Source: Brumimicrobium sp. (GTDB taxonomy: Bacteria; Bacteroidota; Bacteroidia; Flavobacteriales_D; Crocinitomicaceae). Taken from it: DNA of 64,000 nt. The position numbers and the translations under genes are program-made. How positions within the stretch are numbered: the first letter of the stretch is position 1; every line of letters begins with the position of its first letter. The stretch covers positions 1 to 64,000 of the forward strand of contig JAMLGZ010000001.1 in assembly GCA_023957385.1 (NCBI GenBank), given 5' to 3'. Under the pieces are notes generated by a model, which made no database searches, had not been told where the DNA came from, and saw only the letters and a list, made by a program, of their open reading frames with translations. Positions 43,511 through 52,928 of the stretch are shown piece after piece.

Positions 43511-45979
43511 ATGAAAAAATTCTTATTATTATTAACGATTCTTCCTTTACTAGTTTGGGGACAAGGATCTATGGATTTTGAAAGTGTTTCAATTGCTCCT
43601 GGAACTGCTTACACTAGTGACACCTATACTGAAAACGGTATAACTTATAGCTACTCAGTATGTAGAGATACTGCATCGTTTCCAATTACCAATAAAGGTT
43701 TGATGCTTAGAAGAGCTTCAGATAGTTATTTTGAATGGACTATCCCTAATGGTATTGGTGACTTAACATTTCAATATCGTAAAGCATTCACTGGAGCTAA
43801 TGTTCGTCAATTAGAAATTCTTGTGGATGGAGTACAATTTGAAACTACTAATACTTATGGTGGTTCATCTGAACAAGAAGACGACATCTACACGTACACA
43901 GGAACAATTAACAAATATGGCTCAGTTGTTATACAAATTAAAAATGTAGGAACAGCAACAGGAAATAAACAAACAGTTATCGATAATATTTCTTGGACAG
44001 CTCCATCTTGTCCAGCACCAACCGACCTACAAGTAACTGTGAACCCTGATAATACAATAACTGTAGATTGGACTGCAGCAAATCCAACTCCTCAGTATGG
44101 ACACGGGGTTGCTATTGTACCAGCAGGTACAACTCCAGATATGGATAATGCAAATTCCGTGTTATCGGGAAATACTTTTACTTCTGGTGTCTTAGCTGAT
44201 GGAGATTATGATATTTACGTAGTATCTGTTTGTGATCTTGATTTGGGTACTTTCACTTACGAAATTTCTGATCCTATATCAGAGACAAACGTGTCTGTTC
44301 CTGCTGCATTATCTTGTGAAGAACCAACTAATTTAGAGGTAACTGTAAATCCTGACAATACTTTAACTGTAACTTGGGATGCTCCAACTCCTGCTCCAGC
44401 TAATTACGGTATTATCATCGCACCTGCTGGTACAGCAGTTGATCCAAGCATGGCTACTATCATTACAGGAACTTCTTATACTTCTGCTGTTTTAGCTGAT
44501 GATGATTATGATGTATATGTAGCATCTTTTTGTGATATCTCTGACCCATTAAATCCAGTTGTTTCTAACCCTATTTCAGAATATGGAGTTACTGTTCCTG
44601 GTTGTTTTGCACCTACAAATCTTGTAGTAACTGTGAATTCTGACAATACTTTGACTGTAACTTGGGATGCAGCAGTTCCTGCTCCAGCAGATGATTACGC
44701 TATTGTGATTGTCCCAGCAGGTACTACAGTAGACCCATCAATGGTTACCCAAGTAAATGGAACAACATATACATCATCTCCACTTGCTGACGGAAATTAT
44801 GATGTCTATGTGGGGTCTTTATGTGATTATTCTAATCCGTTAAATCCAGTTATTTCTGAACCAGTAGAAGAACTAAACATTGCTGTTCCGCTTGTAACTT
44901 GTCCTGCACCATCAAATTTGGTATTAATAAACAATGGAGATGGAAGCATTACAATAAGTTGGGATGCAGCGGTTCCTGCTCCTGCACAAGGATATGGTGT
45001 GGCAATTGTTCCAAATGGAACAACTCCAACTATAGCAGACTTTAGTGGTACAACATCTAATCCTTATATTTCTGATGTTTTAGCTGAGGGAGACTATGAT
45101 GTTTATGTAGTAGCTGTTTGTAATTTTGGGGCGATGGATATTTCTACTCCTATTATGGATGGAATCTCGGTTTCTTTAGCAACATGTGATGTTGTTACTG
45201 ATTTAGATGTTGAGGATAATTTCGATGGTACCTTTACTGTAACTTGGACCGAGCCAATGCCTGCTCCATTTGATGGATATGATGTTGAAGTATATGATGT
45301 AACAAACAGTAATTTAATTGGTTTCTTCCATGTTACAACAAATTCATATGATTCTGGTGTTTTACCTGATGGTGAATATGCTATAACTGTTTATGCGGTA
45401 TGTGATGATAACTTCGGTATTACTTCTGATGGTGTAGATGGAGGAATTGTCTTAGCAAATACATGTGATGATGTTACTGATTTAGATGTTGAGGATAATG
45501 GAGATGGTACTTTTACAGTAACTTGGACAGAACCTACTCCTGCTCCAACTGATGGATATGAAGTAGAGGTTTACAATGCAACAACAAGTACATCTGTTGG
45601 TATATTCCCTGTAGGAACCAACTCATATACATCTGGAAATTTAACTGATGGCAATTATGAAATTACTGTATATTCAATTTGTGATGATGCAAATGATATT
45701 GTTTCCGATGGTGTAGATGGTTCAGTAACTATTGCCACTTCTGGAATCAACGTAGAAAAGATTGCTACAATGAACATTTATCCTAATCCTGCCAACAAGC
45801 ATCTGACTGTTAAAACAGGAGATAATAAAGGTGTTATTGATATTTTGGATGTTACAGGAAAAGTAATCTATACAACTGAGATTAATTCTAATGTGACAAC
45901 AATTAATGTAGATAAACTACCTATGGGTGTTTATTTTGTTAAGTTCCAAGCGACAATTATTAAATTCATTAGAAATTAA
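43511..45979 (+). CDS. Type IX-secreted protein with six fibronectin-like repeats
   Basis: The 822-residue product has a signal peptide (1-18, ending VWGQ), an N-terminal beta domain of about 140 residues (GSMDFESVSIAPGTAYTS) and six repeats of about 95 residues. Each repeat opens with a cysteine and a block like CPAPTDLQVTVNPDNTITVDW and ends with DGDYDVYVxSxC. Repeats 5 and 6 form a closer pair (CDVVTDLDVEDN and CDDVTDLDVEDN). The last 75 residues (MNIYPNPANKHLTVKTG to MGVYFVKFQ) are a type A sorting domain. It is probably a cell-surface adhesin. A terminator follows. Confidence 0.88.
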   Translation: MKKFLLLLTILPLLVWGQGSMDFESVSIAPGTAYTSDTYTENGITYSYSVCRDTASFPITNKGLMLRRASDSYFEWTIPNGIGDLTFQYRKAFTGANVRQLEILVDGVQFETTNTYGGSSEQEDDIYTYTGTINKYGSVVIQIKNVGTATGNKQTVIDNISWTAPSCPAPTDLQVTVNPDNTITVDWTAANPTPQYGHGVAIVPAGTTPDMDNANSVLSGNTFTSGVLADGDYDIYVVSVCDLDLGTFTYEISDPISETNVSVPAALSCEEPTNLEVTVNPDNTLTVTWDAPTPAPANYGIIIAPAGTAVDPSMATIITGTSYTSAVLADDDYDVYVASFCDISDPLNPVVSNPISEYGVTVPGCFAPTNLVVTVNSDNTLTVTWDAAVPAPADDYAIVIVPAGTTVDPSMVTQVNGTTYTSSPLADGNYDVYVGSLCDYSNPLNPVISEPVEELNIAVPLVTCPAPSNLVLINNGDGSITISWDAAVPAPAQGYGVAIVPNGTTPTIADFSGTTSNPYISDVLAEGDYDVYVVAVCNFGAMDISTPIMDGISVSLATCDVVTDLDVEDNFDGTFTVTWTEPMPAPFDGYDVEVYDVTNSNLIGFFHVTTNSYDSGVLPDGEYAITVYAVCDDNFGITSDGVDGGIVLANTCDDVTDLDVEDNGDGTFTVTWTEPTPAPTDGYEVEVYNATTSTSVGIFPVGTNSYTSGNLTDGNYEITVYSICDDANDIVSDGVDGSVTIATSGINVEKIATMNIYPNPANKHLTVKTGDNKGVIDILDVTGKVIYTTEINSNVTTINVDKLPMGVYFVKFQATIIKFIRN

Positions 45980-45997
45980 ATAAAATAAACTTTATAC

Positions 45998-46029
45998 AAA
46001 GCCCGCCAATGAGCGGGCTTTGTTTTTTT
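45998..46029 (+). terminator. Terminator of the fibronectin-like gene
   Basis: AAAGCCCGC and GCGGGCTTT pair around 6 nt and are followed by a T-run, 18 bp past the stop. Confidence 0.9.
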
Positions 46030-46066
46030 AGAAAGAAGTCATAACTTTATCGCACATCTATATTCT

Positions 46067-46576
46067 ATGGATAAAGAAGAAATTTTTAAAGAACTTATTA
46101 CCGAAATGGCAAGTGATGGAGATATTAGTCCTTCAGAATATAAGATTTTGGTAGCAAAAGGTAAAGATTTAGGTTTATCTCAGAAAGCTATAGATTTACT
46201 AATTCAGCTAGAATTATCTACACAAAAACCTGCTTTTGAAAATAAGGTTGAAATTCGGTCGACTTTTGTAGATGATAAACAAAGTAATGAAGTATATACC
46301 TTTAAGTCTGCTATCACCCGCGGGGGAAGTATCCTTACACCTGACACTATTATTATAGATGGAACAACAGTTACCTATAAGAGACGTAATAAATACTTAA
46401 TTAATACTGATAGTGTAAGTGTAGCCATCTCAAAGATATCATCGATAAAAATCGATACAAGCTTATGGGGGACTGATATTATCATTGATACATTTGGTTC
46501 AGGAAAAATTATTGGCAAAAACTTCACAAAATCAGATGCATACGAGATTCAACGATTAATTAAAGAAAGACAGTAG
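46067..46576 (+). CDS. TerB-like N-terminal and PH-like C-terminal protein, unknown function
   Basis: The 169-residue cytoplasmic protein has an N-terminal helical half (about 1-50, ITEMASDGDISPSEYKILVAKGKDLGLS) that resembles the start of a TerB-type domain, and a C-terminal beta half (about 80-165, IIIDGTTVTYKRRNKYLI, SVAISKISSIKIDTSLWG) that resembles a bacterial PH domain. Both assignments rest on pattern only. It converges with the histidine kinase cluster, 8 bp away from the last stop. Confidence 0.65.
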   Translation: MDKEEIFKELITEMASDGDISPSEYKILVAKGKDLGLSQKAIDLLIQLELSTQKPAFENKVEIRSTFVDDKQSNEVYTFKSAITRGGSILTPDTIIIDGTTVTYKRRNKYLINTDSVSVAISKISSIKIDTSLWGTDIIIDTFGSGKIIGKNFTKSDAYEIQRLIKERQ

Positions 46577-46584
46577 AATTCTAA

Positions 46585-47823
46585 CTAATCGCCTTCAAAT
46601 AATCGCCTTGGTTCTGAATCTTTTAATTTAAAATAATAATAAGTTCCCAATTCTGTTACCTTGCATTCATAAATTCCATCTAGTTGATCTGTAAAAACAT
46701 CCACCAAATCTAACCCAAAGGAAGTGTCTTTATCATCCTCATTCCAGTGACCATTATCATAATACAACATAGTGAAATCGGAATCAATCTTAGATGAAAT
46801 TGTAATTTCAATTCGTCCATCTTTTTCAAAAGAATACTTTAATGAGTTGCTTATTAACTCATTTAAGATGAGTCCTAAAGGAACTATTTTTTCAGGATTT
46901 AGAGATTCCAATTCTGTTGACAGTTTATAAGAAATATCATTCTTTGTATTATACACTGAAATAATATCCTTTACTAAACTTTCGATATAATCATGAAGAT
47001 TTATTTCCTTTAGAGAATCCTTTTCATACATTTTCTGATGAACCAAAGACATAGTTATAATTCTATTTATAGCAGTAGAAAAATTCATCTTAGCCTCAGC
47101 AGAGGAAAGTGTATCAGATTGCATTCTCAATAAACTTACAATCACTTGAAGGTTATTTTTTACACGATGATGTATTTCTTGGAGCATAACTGTCTTTTCC
47201 TTATTTTGCTCCTCTACAATACCTTTCTCTTTGCGAAGGTTAGCAATAGCTCCAGTATAAAGTTCTTTGGCATGTTCGTTTAATTTCTCATAATGGAACA
47301 TAACATATCCTAAAAGAAACATGGAAATAATAAACTCCATTGAATTTCCACGTAAAGAATTGTTCTGTAAAATAACCTCAAATTCTTCAATTGTTAGATA
47401 ATGGAAGTTAAAGAACATGATGTAAAGTGCAGCCGTTAGCAAGAGATAGAAATAACCCCACCATTTACCTAATGTGAAAAATGCAAATAAGGCAATTAAT
47501 ACAGAATATAAAGATTCAATAAAATGAGCATCTTCTGGAATTAAAATAGTTTTAAATTGAGCTCCAATAATTCCAATATACATAATACTAACAACAATAT
47601 GATAATTAGGACCAACCTTACTGAGAGCTATTAGACATATAAGTGAGAAAACGAATGCTGATATAAACAAATAAAAATAAGCAGGACCAAAAATAAGAGA
47701 CATAATAGAAAGAATGCCTATTCCAATAGTTGTCAATAACACAATTCTCCATACAAATTTGGTTTTAATTTGTTTCTGGAAATTATCTGATTCTACTATG
47801 GGAGGTCTTAAAAAGTCTAACAT
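46585..47823 (-). CDS. Membrane histidine kinase, HisKA_2 type, paralogue 5 of 5
   Basis: The 412-residue protein has six or so membrane helices in the first 190 residues, a short coiled coil (EKGIVEEQNKEKTVML) and a HisKA_2 dimerisation block LLQEIHHRVKNNLQVIVSLL with the phospho-acceptor histidine near 217. The N box is LGLILNELISNSLKYSF and the G1 remnant is YYDNGHW. It ends FGLDLVDVFTDQLDGIYE. No periplasmic sensor domain of size is seen, so it probably senses through the membrane part. It is the last gene of a five-gene minus-strand run. Confidence 0.88.
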   Translation of the reverse strand: MLDFLRPPIVESDNFQKQIKTKFVWRIVLLTTIGIGILSIMSLIFGPAYFYLFISAFVFSLICLIALSKVGPNYHIVVSIMYIGIIGAQFKTILIPEDAHFIESLYSVLIALFAFFTLGKWWGYFYLLLTAALYIMFFNFHYLTIEEFEVILQNNSLRGNSMEFIISMFLLGYVMFHYEKLNEHAKELYTGAIANLRKEKGIVEEQNKEKTVMLQEIHHRVKNNLQVIVSLLRMQSDTLSSAEAKMNFSTAINRIITMSLVHQKMYEKDSLKEINLHDYIESLVKDIISVYNTKNDISYKLSTELESLNPEKIVPLGLILNELISNSLKYSFEKDGRIEITISSKIDSDFTMLYYDNGHWNEDDKDTSFGLDLVDVFTDQLDGIYECKVTELGTYYYFKLKDSEPRRLFEGD

Positions 47824-47846
47824 TCTTTGTCTTTATTTATCTTCCA

Positions 47847-49082
47847 CTATATGATATTTCTTAATTTAAAGTAATAAAAAGTTCCATTTTCTTTAATCAT
47901 ACGCTCATACGTTCCATCCAACTGTTCAATAAAAATATCTATTAATTTTATTCCAAAAGCCTGATTGTTAGGCTTCTTAAGCCACTTCCCATTATCACTA
48001 TAATTTAATTGGACGCTTCCTTCTTCACTTCTGAAAATATGAATATTAATATTTCCTTCTCCTTTAAATGCATATTTTAATGAATTACTTACTAATTCAT
48101 TAATAATGAGTCCCAACATCACTATTTTTTCCGAATCAAAGTTTTCAATTTCAGAATGAACAGAATAAGTGATATTTCCTTGGACACTATATGAATTCAT
48201 GATCTCGTGAACTAATTTCTCTAAATACTCGTTCAAATTCACTTCTGCAAGGGAAGTACTCTCATATAGTTTTTGATGTACAAGAGACATGGTTGCTATT
48301 CGATTAATTGCCTGCTGAAAACTGTCACGTGTTTCTTCATCTTCAATGGTATTAGACTGCATTCTTAATAAACTGACAATTATTTGAAAATTATTTTTGA
48401 CGCGATGATGAATTTCTTGAAGAAGTATTGCCTTTTCTTGATTCTGTTTTTCAACCACTATCTTTTCATCCTTTAATTCATAGAATGCATCTGTATATTT
48501 TGAAATAATTTTTTCATTTAAAGTTTCATAGTTGTACATAATAAAACCAATCAAAAAAAGTGTAATTATGAATTCAATCGTATAAATGAATAATGTATGT
48601 GGTTGTAAAATAATTTTGAAGCCTTCTGTATCGAGGAAGAAAAAATTAAAATATAAAAAATATACAATACTTGTTAATAATATATAGAATCTACCCCATT
48701 TAATCCCCAACACAAAATGAGTAGTTAAAATAATGACTATCATCCAAAAAATTTCAAGGAAACTTAAATCATTATGTTTAATTAATACAGTGTAAAAAAT
48801 TATAACGCTTATTATAAAAGAAACTAAATTAACCATCAATTTATAATGCTTATCATGTTCCCGAGTAAGTCCTCTCGATATCAAGAGGATAGAAAGCACT
48901 ATCAAAAAGTAAAATTTATATGAGTAGTCAAAAACAAATGATAAGAATGTTAAAATAAAAACAGTTGCTATAAAAAATATGTTAAGCCTCCAAGCAAAGA
49001 TAAATCGTGCTTCTTCTTGTGGGTCATCAGTTAAAATCTGAGGCGTTCTAAAATAGTTTACTATGTTTTCTCTTATGCTCAA
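47847..49082 (-). CDS. Membrane histidine kinase, HisKA_2 type, paralogue 4 of 5
   Basis: The 411-residue protein has the same plan: membrane helices to about 190, a coiled coil with VVEKQNQEKAIL, the H block LLQEIHHRVKNNFQIIVSLL, the N box LGLIINELVSNSLKYAF, YSDNGKW and FGIKLIDIFIEQLDGTYE. The kinase half is close to its neighbours while the membrane half differs more, suggesting divergent input. It starts 1 bp after paralogue 3 and ends 23 bp before paralogue 5. Confidence 0.88.
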   Translation of the reverse strand: MSIRENIVNYFRTPQILTDDPQEEARFIFAWRLNIFFIATVFILTFLSFVFDYSYKFYFLIVLSILLISRGLTREHDKHYKLMVNLVSFIISVIIFYTVLIKHNDLSFLEIFWMIVIILTTHFVLGIKWGRFYILLTSIVYFLYFNFFFLDTEGFKIILQPHTLFIYTIEFIITLFLIGFIMYNYETLNEKIISKYTDAFYELKDEKIVVEKQNQEKAILLQEIHHRVKNNFQIIVSLLRMQSNTIEDEETRDSFQQAINRIATMSLVHQKLYESTSLAEVNLNEYLEKLVHEIMNSYSVQGNITYSVHSEIENFDSEKIVMLGLIINELVSNSLKYAFKGEGNINIHIFRSEEGSVQLNYSDNGKWLKKPNNQAFGIKLIDIFIEQLDGTYERMIKENGTFYYFKLRNII

Positions 49083-49083
49083 T

Positions 49084-50295
49084 TTATTTATCGTATAACG
49101 TAAAGGTAAATACTATTCCAGATTCTTTGTGGTTTTTAATATAATTTCCGTCTAATTGCTCTATAAAAATATCTATAAATTGTGCCTCTATAACTTCTTC
49201 TTCTTTATCCTTATTTTCAAAATAACTATCAGAATATATCATACTAAATTGACTATTGTGTTTATTACTAATATCCACACTTATAATACGAGGTTCTTGT
49301 ATAGAATATTTTAATGAATTTACTATCAATTCATTCAAAATTAACCCAAGAGCAATAATACGATCAAAATCTAAATTCTCTAGTTTTATATCAATAGAAT
49401 AAACAATATCCATATCTGGATTTTGTGCTGAGAATAAATCTTCAGTTAACTTTTCAAGATATTCCTTTATATTAATTTCATTGATTGACCTGTTTTCATA
49501 CATTTTTTGATGTACTAAAGATAGGGTTCTGATTCTATTGACAGCAATCTCAAAATTTTCTCTAGCTTCTCCAGAATCTAACAGTCCTGATTGCATTCTT
49601 AATAGGCTAATGATTACTTGTAGGTTATTTTTCACACGGTGATGAATTTCCTGAATAAGCACAATTTTTTCGTTATTCTGTCGCTCTACATCATCTTTCT
49701 TGTTATTCAAATCAGTAATAGCATGAATCTGTGACTGATCCACAAACCTACTCCATACAAAATAATGATGTAGTATAAACCCAAACGTAAAAGCAACTAA
49801 TAAGAATTCAATAGAAATAGATAATAAGAGTCGTGTACTCAAGATATGTTGAAACTCTTCAATATCAGGCAATAAAATTTGAAAATAAATATAAAATAAG
49901 ATAGCATCCAACGCTAAATAAAAACTCCCCCAGAAATTTCCTAAAACAAAATAGGCTGCTAGTGATATCATCATAATCATAATAGGGAAAGAAAAATGGA
50001 GCGTATCAGAAACAAGAATGGTAGAAATATAAATAAGTGTTACCAGTAATATGAATAACAAATTCATTATCAACTTAAAATGTAAAGGATAGCGTTCTAA
50101 TAATATTTTTGTTCCCAACAAAACAGCTAATCCACAGATATAATAGTTGGAAAAATAAGAATTGGTACTAATACTAAAAATAGTTAAGCTAAAAACAGCT
50201 ACTAAAAATAGTAGCAATAATCTCCACGCAAGTTCAAACCTAGCTTGAGCATGGAAATCATCAAATTGTATATTATGTTTTATAAAATTACGCAT
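49084..50295 (-). CDS. Degenerate membrane histidine kinase, HisKA_2 type, paralogue 3 of 5
   Basis: The 403-residue protein keeps the membrane half, the H block LIQEIHHRVKNNLQVIISLL and the N box LGLILNELIVNSLKYSI. The nucleotide-binding end is altered: where the four paralogues read DNG it reads DSYFENK, and the following FG(I/L)xLI(D/E)IF block is AQFIDIF without glycine. ATP binding is therefore doubtful, and it may act as a pseudokinase that pairs with a neighbour. The membrane half is intact and the frame is open, so it is not an ordinary pseudogene. Confidence 0.85.
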   Translation of the reverse strand: MRNFIKHNIQFDDFHAQARFELAWRLLLLFLVAVFSLTIFSISTNSYFSNYYICGLAVLLGTKILLERYPLHFKLIMNLLFILLVTLIYISTILVSDTLHFSFPIMIMMISLAAYFVLGNFWGSFYLALDAILFYIYFQILLPDIEEFQHILSTRLLLSISIEFLLVAFTFGFILHHYFVWSRFVDQSQIHAITDLNNKKDDVERQNNEKIVLIQEIHHRVKNNLQVIISLLRMQSGLLDSGEARENFEIAVNRIRTLSLVHQKMYENRSINEINIKEYLEKLTEDLFSAQNPDMDIVYSIDIKLENLDFDRIIALGLILNELIVNSLKYSIQEPRIISVDISNKHNSQFSMIYSDSYFENKDKEEEVIEAQFIDIFIEQLDGNYIKNHKESGIVFTFTLYDK

Positions 50296-50298
50296 TAA

Positions 50299-51486
50299 CT
50301 ATTCATCATATAAGGTAAAATAATAAAAAGTTCCTTTTTCGTTAATTTCGCGTTCATATTTCCCATCTAATTGGCTACTAAAAATTTCTATTAAATCTTT
50401 TCCCAATGATTCCTTCATGCTTTCTTTCCAAATCCCATTATCAGAATATATGAGTGTGAATTTCAATTGATTGATTGATGATATTTTAATTACAATTTCT
50501 GCATCCTGGAAATCTTTAAAAGCATGTTTTAATGTATTTGTTATTAATTCGTTTAGGATTAATCCCAAAGGCACAATACGATTCACATTTAGATGATCTA
50601 AATGAATATCCACAATCGTTTTAATATGCTGGATGGAATAAGAAGCTAGAATATTTTGGATAAGATCCTTTATATAGTCTTCTAGTTTAACTTCACCTCC
50701 TAATTTTGTTTCATACATTTTCTGATGTATCAATGACATAGTAACAATTCGCTGAATAGCGTCTTGGAAACTCTTCTTGGCATCTTCTGATTTTAAGTTT
50801 TCTTCTTGAATACGCAATAAACTAACAACAATTTGAAGATTATTTTTTACGCGATGATGTAATTCACCCAATAGTACGGTCTTCTCATTATTCTGTGCCA
50901 TAATAATAGACTTTCCATCCTCTAATTGTTGTATTGTTTCGTAATATTTTGTTATTCCTTCTTTATTTAATTTCTCAAAACTATACATAATCAATCCCAA
51001 AAAAATCATAGTTCCAATAAACTCAAACGTGTCCATTGGAATAGATCCATTAGATAATATCTTTCTATAATCTTCTATATCAATAAAAAAGAAATTTAGA
51101 TATAAGACTGTCGTTACAATAGTAACAGCTAAATAGAACCACCCCCATTTATTATCTAAGGTTAAGAAAGCAAACAGCGTAAAAAGGGTCAACCAAACAA
51201 TACGCACTAAATTAAAACTCCCACTTGTTCCAAAAATGGCTATGATAACAATACTCATTAGACCTAAATAATATATATTTAGAATAATAGGATATGAATT
51301 ATGGAATTTCTTGAGTGCTAATAGACTAATAACAGAGATGAGTGTTCCAATAAGAAAAAGATAAAAAAGGTGTGGTTTAACAATCGCGGCCATTAATGAA
51401 AACAATAGGATACAGATACTAATTATTAGAATCATCCAACGAATAAATTTAGCTCTTGAGGTTTGCAGAGAAAATTTCTGTTCCAT
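50299..51486 (-). CDS. Membrane histidine kinase, HisKA_2 type, paralogue 2 of 5
   Basis: The 395-residue protein has membrane helices to about 185 and a slightly different H block, LLGELHHRVKNNLQIVVSLL, in which QEI is replaced by GEL. The N box is LGLILNELITNTLKHAF and the G region is YSDNGIW with LGKDLIEIFSSQLDGKYE. It starts 55 bp after paralogue 1 and ends 3 bp before paralogue 3. As in the others, no receiver domain or response regulator lies nearby. Confidence 0.88.
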   Translation of the reverse strand: MEQKFSLQTSRAKFIRWMILIISICILLFSLMAAIVKPHLFYLFLIGTLISVISLLALKKFHNSYPIILNIYYLGLMSIVIIAIFGTSGSFNLVRIVWLTLFTLFAFLTLDNKWGWFYLAVTIVTTVLYLNFFFIDIEDYRKILSNGSIPMDTFEFIGTMIFLGLIMYSFEKLNKEGITKYYETIQQLEDGKSIIMAQNNEKTVLLGELHHRVKNNLQIVVSLLRIQEENLKSEDAKKSFQDAIQRIVTMSLIHQKMYETKLGGEVKLEDYIKDLIQNILASYSIQHIKTIVDIHLDHLNVNRIVPLGLILNELITNTLKHAFKDFQDAEIVIKISSINQLKFTLIYSDNGIWKESMKESLGKDLIEIFSSQLDGKYEREINEKGTFYYFTLYDE

Positions 51487-51541
51487 TTTTAGTTAACTTG
51501 TTATGTAATTATATTTATAAAGAAACTATGTAAAATTTGAT

Positions 51542-52777
51542 TTATCCAAATTGAAATTTATAATGTGTCCCTTGGCTATCGATAATTCGCTCATATGTCC
51601 CTTCTAATTGTTCAGTAAATATGTCAATTAATTGTATCCCAAAGGAATCTTCCCTACTACTCTTTTGCCATATTCCATTATCAGAGTATATCATAGAAAA
51701 ATCTTGATTCTCTCCCTCATAAATTGAAATTTCAATTTTTCCGTTCTCCTCAAAAGCATATTTTAATGAATTGCTAATTAATTCATTTAAAATTAAACCT
51801 AAAGGAACAATCCTATCTGGATCGAGTGTCTTCATATGAATATTAACCATATACTTCACATCTCCTTTTGTCGAATTAGCACTAATTACATCATTCAATA
51901 ATTTCTCAATATAATCTTGTAGATCAATGTTTATTAAGGACTTATTTTCATACATTTTTTGGTGTATTAAAGACATTGTCATAATACGATTAATCGCTTT
52001 ATGAAAACTTTCTTGTGCTTCTTCAACTTGTAACCCACTCGATTGTATTCTCAAAAGACTAACTATTACTTGCAAATTGTTTTTTACGCGATGATGTATT
52101 TCTTGAAGTAATACTACCGCCTCTTTATTCTTTTGTTCTACATTCTTTTTTTCTAGTGTTAGGCTTAAAATTGCTTCTTGGTGCATATTAGAGATCTGTT
52201 TATTGTATTTAATATACCTAAACATGATATAACCAATAATGAAAATGGCAACACAATACTCAAATGTATTTTCTTTTAAAGTATTTGAATTCTTGATAAT
52301 TTCAACTTCGGAAGCTTCTATATATAGAAAGTTAAAGAATATAGCATATAAAAGAACATTTAAAAAGAGATAAATACTTCCCCAAAGACGACCAAGCGTG
52401 AAAAAAGCAGTAAGAGCAACTACTAACATCCACACAGATTCCAACATGTGTGGATCATTGCGTACGGTTAACAGAGCAATATACTGGATCATAGTTATAG
52501 AAAAACAAAGTCCATTTATCACATACCTATAGTGATAGATGAATCTTTTTAACATGAAGTAACATAACAAGGCAAACAAAAAAGCCAATAAGAAATAGTG
52601 CGCAAACGGGTCGTTGATTAGATATGCGAGAATGACTAATATTCCTGAACAAACTACATAAAATACACAAATAGTCCATACAAAATCAAATTTTGCAATT
52701 TCTCGATAATCTTGAAAATCAGTCTGTAATCTCTTAAAAAAGAGAAAACGTTTTTCATTTGATAATATATTGCCCAA
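51542..52777 (-). CDS. Membrane histidine kinase, HisKA_2 type, paralogue 1 of 5
   Basis: The 411-residue protein is first in the run. Membrane helices fill residues 30-190; the coiled coil has VEQKNKEAVVLLQ; the H block is LLQEIHHRVKNNLQVIVSLLRIQSS; the N box is LGLILNELISNSLKYAF; the G region is YSDNGIWQKS and FGIQLIDIFTEQLEGTYE. HisKA_2 kinases often work with stand-alone or distant regulators. A shared promoter should lie in 52778-52928, which also serves the divergent cystathionine gamma-synthase gene. Confidence 0.88.
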   Translation of the reverse strand: MGNILSNEKRFLFFKRLQTDFQDYREIAKFDFVWTICVFYVVCSGILVILAYLINDPFAHYFLLAFLFALLCYFMLKRFIYHYRYVINGLCFSITMIQYIALLTVRNDPHMLESVWMLVVALTAFFTLGRLWGSIYLFLNVLLYAIFFNFLYIEASEVEIIKNSNTLKENTFEYCVAIFIIGYIMFRYIKYNKQISNMHQEAILSLTLEKKNVEQKNKEAVVLLQEIHHRVKNNLQVIVSLLRIQSSGLQVEEAQESFHKAINRIMTMSLIHQKMYENKSLINIDLQDYIEKLLNDVISANSTKGDVKYMVNIHMKTLDPDRIVPLGLILNELISNSLKYAFEENGKIEISIYEGENQDFSMIYSDNGIWQKSSREDSFGIQLIDIFTEQLEGTYERIIDSQGTHYKFQFG

Positions 52778-52889
52778 GATAAAAGAGTTTACGCATTAAT
52801 TTGAGCTAAATCTATTCATTTTTTTTCACTTTGCACATACTCTCTAAATCTTTGTTTTAGAATGTGGGAAAGGGAACTATATTTTTTCA

Positions 52890-52897
52890 TAAATTTG
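52890..52897 (+). promoter_or_regulatory. -7 box of the metB-like operon
   Basis: TAAATTTG fits TAnnTTTG and lies 31 bp before the start at 52929. No TTG -33 element is seen at the usual spacing. Confidence 0.45.
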
Positions 52898-52928
52898 TAT
52901 ACTTTTAATTCTTAATAGAAAATTAAAT

